From Candidatus Saccharibacteria bacterium UBA1103 (GTDB lineage Bacteria > Patescibacteriota > Saccharimonadia > Saccharimonadales > Saccharimonadaceae), in the NCBI GenBank assembly GCA_905373275.1, contig CAJPSI010000014.1:1-13376 (forward strand): a stretch of DNA of 13,376 bases, in the 5' to 3' direction. The notes under the pieces were generated by a model. That model was not told the origin of the DNA, made no database searches, and saw nothing but the letters and a program-made list of their open reading frames with translations. How positions within the stretch are numbered: the first letter of the stretch is position 1; each line of letters opens with the position of its first letter. The translations under genes and the position numbers were made by a program. Below, in pieces: positions 6,891 to 13,376 of the stretch.

Positions 6891-9800
6891 CTATTTCAGA
6901 TAGTCACCGACGTAGACGAACTCAACCCCGCTGCTATAGTCCTCTTTCTTCCACTCAAAAGTCTTTGACCAGGGCGAACTAAGACCGTTCATAGAGTTAT
7001 TAGCCCCTGACTCCAGCGTATGAATCGTTCCGGTCGTCGGATCAACGCTGGTTACCACCCCAGTGTGTCCTGCGTCGCCACTAGCATGCATGTGACCGGC
7101 AACCGAGCTAAAGATCGCCGGCGCCTTGGTCGGGTATGGTTCAGACTTTAAGTTCTTCCCCGGGTTGGCTGCTATCAACTGCTTCACCACCTGATTACCA
7201 TTGCCGTGACCATATGTTAATGTGGTGTGTTCACTGATAAACCATGCGGTAACAGTCGTACAGCCGTTGCTAGACGTCGAATATGCACCGTAATGACCAT
7301 GAGTCTCATCAGCGAACTTCTTCTGCATCTCAGTTGCCTCAACATTACCCGAGCCATCTGACGATTTGCTGCCACTACCCACATCATCCACCTGCATCTC
7401 TTTGCAGGCGGCACCGGATTCGCTATCTCCGTCGTCCCCGTGATAACAGGCGATTGAGACGACGCCATAGTAGCCCATCACATAGAGCCGAACCGCTTTA
7501 TAATCCGGCTGGGTAGCCTGTTGCTGACAGGTTCGCCAGTGAGAACTCTTCCCCTCGTCCTCTTCGTCGGAAGTATCGGCATAGTTAAACTTGGTACCAT
7601 CAGAATTATCGATCGGCTTAACCGAATAGTCGCTCGTACTGACCTCTGACAACAAGCACTCCCTGGCATACTTGATGTATGGGTTCTCTTCACCCGGTGG
7701 TGGTGGTATCTGAAAGAGTCCGATCGCTTTATCGGCATTCTTAAATAAGCCCTGCGAATCGTCGTTGATAATCTCGTTCATCTCACTCAGACTACGACCG
7801 TACATCGGTACACCATAATCGTAGGCACTGGCAGCATAGGCATTATTACCTAGCAGCTGATTGCTAGCTGTCGCCATGATGGTTGGCGCCGACACTATAG
7901 TCTTCAGGGCGTTGCCCATCGCCAGCCAAATGTCTTGCTTGCCCATATTTAGATTAGCTGCATAAGCTATCTGATTAAGTGACGAACTATAGTCGTACGG
8001 ATCAAATAGCCGAGCCAGCAATGGCTTTTGACTGTGTCTCCAGGCCAGATAGCGCCGGTTCTCCAGATTTAGTTCAACCGCCTCCTTGTCGCTCAGCTTG
8101 CGACCACCGGTCATCATCGCCTGGTCATTGGCTAGATATCGAGCGCCGAACATGGCGTTGGAACCGTGCTCAGCCGGCGTAGCAATGTCGGTCGTCAAGG
8201 GCTGCCCCACTAGCCAGTTCGCCATTACTGTAAGTACCTGCCAGAACTCATCGTTACTGGCAAATAGATTGGCTATCAGTGCCTCAAATTGCTTTTTCAC
8301 CAGACCAACGATGAAGTCTATGATGGCTTCTGTAATGTTTTTTAGCGGTCCACTAAACAAAATATCTATTATTCCACACACTACGTCTACCATACTTTTA
8401 TACTGAGTATAAAGACTGTTAAGCATACCATTCATCCGACCCGGCAGGAAATTAAAGCCCGGCTTGCCGACCGTTCTGAGAATCCCCTGCATACCGGAGT
8501 TATCATTTAGCCTATCACTACCGGCTATACCCATGTTCTTAGCTATAGCGGGGCTGGATGCATAACTGCTATGCACCATCTTGCCGGTTGCCTCGCCGTC
8601 GCTATTAATCTCGGGAATATCGTCCTCTAGCATTGACTTAGTAGCGAGCTCCAGTGTCTTCATGTTCATGTCCTTGGATAATGACATCATCTGTGAGGCA
8701 TAGCCCAGATATAACCCCGCTTCCTTCTCGGCCGGCACGACAATGTTGGAATATTTAAACTCCCCGAGCCTGCTATATATCTTGCTGATCATACAGACGA
8801 AACCGGCCATAAAGATGATGATGGTGAGGCCGGTCGTCTTAAAGCCGTTCATCTTCATAGCGGAATTAATGAACGTCTCAAACTGCTTTAGTTTGTCTAT
8901 GATGCTATTTACCCGAGACCGAGTGTACTCCGGGTTCTTGTCAGCCACTTCCTGGCGCTCTTGCTTAAGCTGATTGATCACCTTAGCTATGCCACCGGCA
9001 TCACCGCCACCCCCTGCGCCGGCAATCTCGCTGAGATAACTACCATTCGCAGGAATATTGCTGAATTGATCCTTCGTCCAGTCTTGAAACTTCTTATATA
9101 GCTCGCTCTTTGAGCCCTGCACCGGGTGAAGCCACCTGGTATAGCTCTCTCTCTTCATAGCCGCTCTGGTATTAAGCCAGCCGGTCAACTGCCATTTACC
9201 CAAGTTGTCCATCCCGCTGATCGCTCGTCTCGTCTCCGCATAAGACAGTCTCCTCGACAAATGCACTTTTCCGTCTCGTATAGTCACCTTATCCGGACTG
9301 ACCCCCAGCCGGGCAGCTACCTCGCCCTTCATTGAATCGCCCGACTTCTTGAGTAGCTCAGAGCTCATGCCGAAAGCTCTGGCCGGGTCAATAGTCATGC
9401 CATTACCATCGTCATCGTAGACCAGGCCGTTCTTCTCAAAGTTCTCTTTCATCTTCTTGGCATACTTCAGACTGAGCACACCCATTCTCGATTTCTTTAC
9501 TCTGTCCGACATCACATCGCTTGTTGAGGCACCGGCAGCTGTCGCCCCAACAGCACCCACCGACTCGGTTTTGCTACCTGAGTTGGACTTGGTAGATGAT
9601 GCCACCCGACTATCAGCCCCCGCCCCGCCGGCCGTCTTAGTCTTATCGCCGGCATCACCAAGATCAACACCGGTAGCGTCAGCTCCCTTATTTACCAGAC
9701 TGGCAGCCGTCACCATAGCGACGTTATCTTGACCAAGTATCCATTCTAGACCATATTCCCGTAAGAAAGCCGCCGCTTGGATCATCCGCCCCAACCCACC

Positions 9801-10394
9801 GGCCAGATAAAAGCTGATCACCAGGAAAGCCAGTACGATCAACATCGCTATCCCCGCCACAGCTTTCGTCCCCATGCCTGCAAAGCCGGCCGAGACACCC
9901 TTCTTGCCGCCGAGACCGTTCGACTTTGATTTGTCCTTAGAGCCATCCATGCTGCCATCAAACTTGCTCGAGTCGATCGAGGCGTCACGCTCCTGACCGC
10001 CCAGGTCTCGTTTCGACCGGTCTCCACCGGAGCCGCCGGGGGCGTTAGAACCTTTGCCTTGTTGATCTTTCTCTTTATCTTGACCGTCGTTACCGGTACG
10101 GTCTTTGCCAAGATTGTCAAAGTAATCCGACCCCGGCGAATAGTCAGAATAGCCGGAGTAATCGGATGACCCGTTGGGCACACCGGTCTCGCCGGGCCCG
10201 TCAGATGGCAACGAAGTTACCTGGGGATAGCTACTCAGATAGTCATCGTCTGATGTCTCAGCCGGAGCACCACTGCCGGTCATACTCCCGGCCTGATACC
10301 TACCACCGTAGTGAGGCACGGTGCCACTACGAGGGTTATTAGCGGCAGACTGCTCCAGCTCCCCAAGGTTGCTTCTGCGGTTGTCTGTCGCCAT
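6891..10394 (-). CDS. Multi-pass membrane protein with C-terminal CHAP domain, VirB6/TrbL-like
   Basis: A 1167-residue protein. Residues 1-165 are low-complexity (Gly, Ser, Asp, Tyr, Lys), probably cytoplasmic and disordered. A strong membrane helix lies at about 177-200, another at 519-540, and three more candidates at 665-682, 686-711 and 715-731, with a weaker one near 825-848. Residues 205-515 form a large loop with a Gly/Ala/Ser-rich part. The C-terminus (about 1020-1167) is a CHAP amidase/endopeptidase: catalytic Cys1045 in SSNGCTTVTAWF, His1110 in AGHTGVVTSV and Glu1128 in HTLESGANN. Five helices would put this domain outside, where peptidoglycan is. Cysteines 913, 956, 983 and 997 precede it and could form disulfides. 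Several-pass topology plus a wall hydrolase suggests a type IV secretion channel subunit (VirB6 role) fused to the hydrolase that is often a separate gene. The CHAP call is firm; the VirB6 role is inference. It follows greA by 36 nt. Confidence 0.82.
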   Translation of the reverse strand: MATDNRRSNLGELEQSAANNPRSGTVPHYGGRYQAGSMTGSGAPAETSDDDYLSSYPQVTSLPSDGPGETGVPNGSSDYSGYSDYSPGSDYFDNLGKDRTGNDGQDKEKDQQGKGSNAPGGSGGDRSKRDLGGQERDASIDSSKFDGSMDGSKDKSKSNGLGGKKGVSAGFAGMGTKAVAGIAMLIVLAFLVISFYLAGGLGRMIQAAAFLREYGLEWILGQDNVAMVTAASLVNKGADATGVDLGDAGDKTKTAGGAGADSRVASSTKSNSGSKTESVGAVGATAAGASTSDVMSDRVKKSRMGVLSLKYAKKMKENFEKNGLVYDDDGNGMTIDPARAFGMSSELLKKSGDSMKGEVAARLGVSPDKVTIRDGKVHLSRRLSYAETRRAISGMDNLGKWQLTGWLNTRAAMKRESYTRWLHPVQGSKSELYKKFQDWTKDQFSNIPANGSYLSEIAGAGGGGDAGGIAKVINQLKQERQEVADKNPEYTRSRVNSIIDKLKQFETFINSAMKMNGFKTTGLTIIIFMAGFVCMISKIYSRLGEFKYSNIVVPAEKEAGLYLGYASQMMSLSKDMNMKTLELATKSMLEDDIPEINSDGEATGKMVHSSYASSPAIAKNMGIAGSDRLNDNSGMQGILRTVGKPGFNFLPGRMNGMLNSLYTQYKSMVDVVCGIIDILFSGPLKNITEAIIDFIVGLVKKQFEALIANLFASNDEFWQVLTVMANWLVGQPLTTDIATPAEHGSNAMFGARYLANDQAMMTGGRKLSDKEAVELNLENRRYLAWRHSQKPLLARLFDPYDYSSSLNQIAYAANLNMGKQDIWLAMGNALKTIVSAPTIMATASNQLLGNNAYAASAYDYGVPMYGRSLSEMNEIINDDSQGLFKNADKAIGLFQIPPPPGEENPYIKYARECLLSEVSTSDYSVKPIDNSDGTKFNYADTSDEEDEGKSSHWRTCQQQATQPDYKAVRLYVMGYYGVVSIACYHGDDGDSESGAACKEMQVDDVGSGSKSSDGSGNVEATEMQKKFADETHGHYGAYSTSSNGCTTVTAWFISEHTTLTYGHGNGNQVVKQLIAANPGKNLKSEPYPTKAPAIFSSVAGHMHASGDAGHTGVVTSVDPTTGTIHTLESGANNSMNGLSSPWSKTFEWKKEDYSSGVEFVYVGDYLK

Positions 10395-10430
10395 CTACTT
10401 TTGCCTACCCCTCTTTAGTTATTCATTAAG

Positions 10431-10886
10431 CTAATTTACTTTTACTATAGTATAGACTTTCTCACCGCTGGGTGAAGAAAAGACTACCTCGTCACCAACC
10501 TTCTTACCCATCAGGGCTGAACCTAGCGGCGACTCAAAGCTGATCTTGTTCTGAGTCGGATCAGCCTCGACAGCCCCCACTACGTTGAATGTTGATTCCT
10601 TACCGTTTAATGATACCACAACCAAATCGCCAATGCTAACCGTACCGTCACCATCGGCGGCGATAATCTGCGCCCCATCTAAAATCTCCTCAATCTCGGC
10701 GATTCGAGCCTCTGACTGGCTTTGCTTCTCCTTGGCTACGGTATATTCAGCGTTCTCCGACAGGTCGCCCAGCTCTCTAGCTGTGGCGATAGCCTCCGCC
10801 ACCTCACCCCGAGCGTCTATCAGCTCCTTCAGCTCTTTCTCCAGATCCGCCTTACCCTGTTTAGTAATATGAAATACCTTCTTCAT
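10431..10886 (-). CDS. greA: Transcription elongation factor GreA
   Basis: GreA enters the secondary channel of RNA polymerase and stimulates cleavage of backtracked RNA. This 151-residue protein is nearly the normal length. An N-terminal coiled coil spans about residues 8-75, its tip reading ARELGDLSENAEY with the two catalytic acidic residues Asp41 and Glu44 at the same positions as in the E. coli protein. The C-terminal FKBP-like globular domain (about 80-151) carries SPLGSALMGKKVGDEV. AAGGAGG (10891-10897) lies 4 nt before the ATG, the strongest ribosome site in the window. It stands between proS and the CHAP membrane protein gene on the same strand and appears to have its own promoter overlapping the proS stop. 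Confidence 0.96.
   Translation of the reverse strand: MKKVFHITKQGKADLEKELKELIDARGEVAEAIATARELGDLSENAEYTVAKEKQSQSEARIAEIEEILDGAQIIAADGDGTVSIGDLVVVSLNGKESTFNVVGAVEADPTQNKISFESPLGSALMGKKVGDEVVFSSPSGEKVYTIVKVN
10449..10476 (-). promoter_or_regulatory. Possible internal promoter for the CHAP protein gene
   Basis: TTCACC (10471-10476) and TATACT (10449-10454), 16 bp apart on the minus strand, lie inside the 3' end of greA, about 55 nt before the start of the next gene. It matches 4/6 and 5/6 of the consensus. It may be chance, because the sequence also encodes greA. Confidence 0.3.
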
Positions 10887-10945
10887 CTTTCCTCCTTCAA
10901 TAAGTCCTGGCTAACCACAATCCGAAGACTTAAGTTAGTCCAGCT

Positions 10946-10973
10946 ATTGTACCACACCGCCGGCAGCAGTCTA
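10946..10973 (-). promoter_or_regulatory. Probable greA promoter
   Basis: TAGACT (10968-10973) and TACAAT (10946-10951) with a 16-bp spacer on the minus strand. The -35 hexamer overlaps the proS stop codon. Transcription would start near 10938, giving a leader of about 50 nt that contains the AAGGAGG ribosome site of greA. The 84-nt proS-greA gap holds nothing else that I recognise. Confidence 0.45.
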
Positions 10974-12230
10974 GATACCCTTGTGGATAAGTTTCTTTAT
11001 CAGCTGATCAACACTCAGCTCAACCGCTTTCTGCTCGGTGCGCCCTTTATACTCCAGCTTGTTGCCCGCTACCGTCTGCGGACTCACCACTACTCGGTGC
11101 GGCACACCCATTAAATCTCCGTCGGCAAATTTGTCACCCGGCCTGGCGTCTCGATCATCCCAAAGCACCTCTATGCCGCCAGCTGTCAAACGATCGTAGA
11201 CACTTCGGGTCGTCTCCCGTACCTCAGTCGAATCACCGATACTAATCAAATAGAGAGAAAACGGCGCAATATTCTCCGGCCAGACCAGCCCTTGCTCGTC
11301 AGAGAACAGCTCAGCAATCACGCCCATCACCCGACTGATGCCAATGCCATATGAACCGTAGTAAAATGGCTTGTTCTTATTGTCTTTATCCGTAAAGGTG
11401 ATTCCCATTTGATCCGCCTTTTCCGTACCGAAGTTAAATATATTACCAACCTCAGCGCTACGGAGCTTCTCCAGCTTTGTCTTATCCAGCCCCATATCAG
11501 CTACAGCATCATCCAACACTTCCTCGTTAACGGCTATATTGCGCTCCCGATCCAGGTAGAGCCAATCTTCCCCCGCCTCACATATAGTCTGGAACTCGTG
11601 GCTAAACTTAGTGAACGCTCCACCGCTGGCGAAGGTCACATAGGTTAACTGACCGATCCCCAACCGGTCGTAGATCCGTTTGTAGGCCTCAATCACCCGG
11701 TCGTAAAATTGAGCCAGATCTTCCTTGGTGGCATGAATACTATAGAGATCCTTCATCAGAAACTCCCGACCTCGCATGATACCGGATTTAGCTCTCAACT
11801 CATTACGCAATTTGGTCTGAAACTGGTAGACCGCCACCGGCAAGTCCTTGTAGCTGTGAACGTGCTCTCTCAGCATGTTCATGATCGGCTCTTCGTGCGA
11901 CCAAGCCAGCCCCACCTCCTCGTCACCCGCCTGCAATTTAGTCTTAAACCAGATATCGACCAGCTGATCATCCCAGCGACCCGTTGTCTGCCAGACGGCC
12001 CTGGGCTGTAGATTGGTCATCAGCAGCTCTTGCCCACCGACCGCATTCATCTCCTCTCGGACGATCTGCTTGATCTTTTCCATAACACGAAGACCTAGCG
12101 GTAGATAGGCATACACTCCCGCCATTTCCTTATGAACATAGCCCGCTCTGATCAATAGCTTAGCATTAAGCGACGCCTCGTCGGCAGGCACGGTCTTGGT
12201 TGTTTTAGTAAAAAGCTCCGATCGTTTCAT
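10971..12230 (-). CDS. proS: Prolyl-tRNA synthetase, short form without the editing insertion
   Basis: ProRS charges tRNA-Pro in the cytoplasm. The 419-residue protein has the class II core: motif 1 region GVYAYLPLGLRV (38-49), SHEEP at 111-115, motif 2 from RNELRAKSGIMRGREF (142-157), and motif 3 as GIGISR (295-300). The anticodon-binding domain follows from about 325 (SLYLISIG, then RDARPGDKFADGDLMGVP). Most bacterial ProRS are near 570 residues because an editing (INS) domain of about 180 residues sits between motifs 2 and 3. Here only a linker of about 40 residues lies there (about 225-265), so cis-editing of Ala-tRNA-Pro is absent. The ATG at 12228-12230 lies 6 nt after an extended -10 box, so the mRNA is probably leaderless. 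Confidence 0.95.
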   Translation of the reverse strand: MKRSELFTKTTKTVPADEASLNAKLLIRAGYVHKEMAGVYAYLPLGLRVMEKIKQIVREEMNAVGGQELLMTNLQPRAVWQTTGRWDDQLVDIWFKTKLQAGDEEVGLAWSHEEPIMNMLREHVHSYKDLPVAVYQFQTKLRNELRAKSGIMRGREFLMKDLYSIHATKEDLAQFYDRVIEAYKRIYDRLGIGQLTYVTFASGGAFTKFSHEFQTICEAGEDWLYLDRERNIAVNEEVLDDAVADMGLDKTKLEKLRSAEVGNIFNFGTEKADQMGITFTDKDNKNKPFYYGSYGIGISRVMGVIAELFSDEQGLVWPENIAPFSLYLISIGDSTEVRETTRSVYDRLTAGGIEVLWDDRDARPGDKFADGDLMGVPHRVVVSPQTVAGNKLEYKGRTEQKAVELSVDQLIKKLIHKGI

Positions 12231-12236
12231 GGCATT

Positions 12237-12242
12237 ATTTTA
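12237..12242 (-). promoter_or_regulatory. Extended -10 box of the proS promoter
   Basis: TAAAAT preceded by TGC on the minus strand (extended -10, 5/6 consensus), ending 6 nt before the proS ATG. No good -35 is present, as is common with extended -10 promoters. This spacing places the start of transcription at or beside the start codon. The box lies between the rseP stop (12262-12264) and proS. Confidence 0.45.
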
Positions 12243-12261
12243 GCACACCGAGGGTGAGCTC

Positions 12262-13335
12262 TTACTTATGAAAGACTTTGACTAGATCTACTACCGTGAT
12301 CAAGATGATTAGCCCAAACAAGAATGCCATTCCCCGACCGACAATCTTCTCCTCTCGCTCTTTGGTCAGTTTTTGGTGACGAGCCCGATACCATAGTGTC
12401 AAATACAGTCTGCCGCCGTCCAGCCCCGGGATCGGCAGCAAGTTCATCACCGCCAGCGAGACCGAGATAACGCCGGATATATATAGTAGTGTTGTCGGAC
12501 CCGCCACCATAGCACTGGGAAAAATCTGCCCCAAGATGCCGACCGGCCCGGACACGCCATCTGAAACACTAGCCAGCTCAGCCTGCGCTGCCGGAGAATT
12601 AACGACCAGTCCCCATAGCCCCCGGAATAGATTGCCGATCAAACCAACCAGACCGCTTAGAGTCATCCGGAAGAATTGCCCCGCCGTAACTGCCCCTACT
12701 ATCGGCGCGCTCCAAGTCGCTCGCACCGTGCCGGCATGAAGCTGAGCCGTCTGAATGCCCAGCCGACCCCGGCCGGAGTTATCTTGGTCGCCAATCTTAG
12801 CCTTGACCGTCCGCTTCTTACCATCCCTGATCACGACTATGTCGGCCTGACGACCGGCGTTTTGCTTAGTTAATAGCGGCACTTCCGATGACAATCCGAC
12901 CGACTTCCCCGCTACTGACACCAGTCGATCGCCTTTTTTGAGCCCGGCCCGCTCAGCCGGTGAGTTCTTGACCACCGAGTAGATACCGACCGCCCCTCGC
13001 TCACCGTGATCATCGGAAGCAATAGCAAATTGCCCCGGCATGATGCGAGGTATGCCAAATAGTGCCAGAATGGCGAATAGTAAGCAGGCTAATAAAAAGT
13101 TCATCGTCACGCCGGCCAGTAAGATCTTGGCTTTCGCCCGGAGCGAAGCCGCCCCATAGGTGCCTTTACCCGTGGCATCGTCATTCTCGCCCTTCATCTT
13201 ACAGAAGCCACCTAAGGGTAGCCAGTTAAGTGTCACCAGCGTACCTTTGACCTTACCGAACTCCTTTGCCCTAGGTGGGAAGCCGATGCCGAACTCTTCG
13301 ACGTCCACACCGTTGCGCTTAGCCACGACGGCGTG
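12262..13335 (-). CDS. rseP: RseP-like site-2 zinc metalloprotease, M50 family (5' end missing)
   Basis: A membrane-embedded protease that cuts membrane-bound substrates such as anti-sigma factors. Visible parts are HAVVAKRNGV (the end of the usual HExxH-AVVAKRNG block), EEFGIGFPPR, LPLGGFCKMKGE, a membrane helix at about 68-92 counted from the GTG at 13326, a PDZ domain at about 108-190 (GIYSVVKNSPAERAGLKKGD), and the second metal-binding motif NLLPIPGLDG at 295-304 in the third helix, with a last helix at about 333-350. The GTG at 13326 is not the true start, since homology continues upstream to the His codon at 13333-13335, the second His of HExxH. Beyond that the frame meets a stop because the sequence there is a fold-back copy of 13067-13114. 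The gene is therefore best called 5'-partial, not broken. Confidence 0.9.
   Translation of the reverse strand, partial: HAVVAKRNGVDVEEFGIGFPPRAKEFGKVKGTLVTLNWLPLGGFCKMKGENDDATGKGTYGAASLRAKAKILLAGVTMNFLLACLLFAILALFGIPRIMPGQFAIASDDHGERGAVGIYSVVKNSPAERAGLKKGDRLVSVAGKSVGLSSEVPLLTKQNAGRQADIVVIRDGKKRTVKAKIGDQDNSGRGRLGIQTAQLHAGTVRATWSAPIVGAVTAGQFFRMTLSGLVGLIGNLFRGLWGLVVNSPAAQAELASVSDGVSGPVGILGQIFPSAMVAGPTTLLYISGVISVSLAVMNLLPIPGLDGGRLYLTLWYRARHQKLTKEREEKIVGRGMAFLFGLIILITVVDLVKVFHK
13067..13114 (+). repeat. Left arm of a 48-bp perfect inverted repeat
   Basis: These 48 bases, inside rseP, are the exact reverse complement of the last 48 bases of the window. The match stops at 13115 against 13328. In this position the sequence makes sense as rseP coding sequence (membrane helix NFLLACLLFAIL), so this is the original copy. 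Confidence 0.97.
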
Positions 13336-13376
13336 ACGATGAACTTTTTATTAGCCTGCTTACTATTCGCCATTCT
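13329..13376 (-). repeat. Right arm of the 48-bp inverted repeat, probable chimeric fold-back at the sequence end
   Basis: An exact inverted copy of 13067-13114 reaching the last base. It replaces the expected rseP 5' sequence: the frame reads through the second His of HExxH and then hits TAA at 13348-13350. The bases around 13329-13337 (GTCACGCCG on the minus strand) fit both the expected His-Ala-Val coding sequence and the copied strand, which is the short shared homology expected at a template-switch junction. Confidence 0.9.

Noticed and set aside
7283..7516. Plus-strand open frames opposite the CHAP gene and other long genes
   Set aside because: They are antisense frames of a gene with clear domain evidence, have biased composition (His, Arg, Ser, Pro) and lack ribosome sites.
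12262..13376. rseP as a pseudogene with an N-terminal frameshift or stop
   Set aside because: The coding sequence is normal up to the base where the exact inverted copy of 13067-13114 begins. The disruption is fully explained by the fold-back, so decay of the gene is not needed.
1..13376. tRNA, rRNA, insertion sequence or transposase genes
   Set aside because: I looked for T-loop-like GTTCGA patterns, terminal repeats and transposase motifs by eye and found none; a short tRNA could still be missed without a folding program.

Overview
The window looks like a piece of a Candidate Phyla Radiation (CPR) chromosome, most likely Saccharibacteria (TM7). This is an inference from gene style and not a database match. 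The evidence is the RseP-type M50 protease reading AVVAKRNGV and IGFPPR near its N-terminus, a short ProRS without the editing insertion, a divergent LysRS motif 3, and large Ser/Asn/Gly-rich membrane proteins of the sort found next to type IV secretion genes in that phylum. UGA is used as a real stop (lysS ends in TGA in an ATGA overlap), so this is not a lineage that recodes UGA.

Layout, left to right. Positions 1-3439 (minus strand) read as one operon: lysS, then an M16 zinc protease overlapping it by ATGA, then a second M16 protease that runs off the left edge. Positions 3440-3593 are a short spacer with a perfect 12-bp inverted repeat and the lysS promoter. Positions 3594-4940 (minus) encode a hydrophilic protein of unknown function. 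Positions 4941-5579 are the only long non-coding stretch, filled with degenerate repeats of about 100 bp with hairpin potential. Positions 5580-6722 (plus) encode a single-pass membrane protein of unknown function with its domain outside the cell. It converges on a 1167-residue multi-pass membrane protein (6891-10394, minus) that ends in a CHAP peptidoglycan hydrolase domain. Upstream of that, on the same strand, are greA, proS and rseP, whose 5' end lies at the right edge.

The housekeeping genes cover tRNA charging (LysRS, ProRS), transcript rescue (GreA) and membrane or peptide proteolysis (M50, M16). The accessory part is the 3.6-10.4 kb block. Its best-supported member is the CHAP fusion, which I read as a VirB6/TrbL-like channel subunit joined to a cell-wall hydrolase. 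The 380-residue type II membrane protein and the 448-residue protein beside it are candidates for the same surface or secretion process, but only by position.

An important caution concerns the right end. The last 48 bases are an exact reverse complement of 13067-13114, so the window ends in a fold-back. It removes the 5' end of rseP, including the first half of the HExxH site, and looks like an amplification or assembly chimera, not a real gene break.
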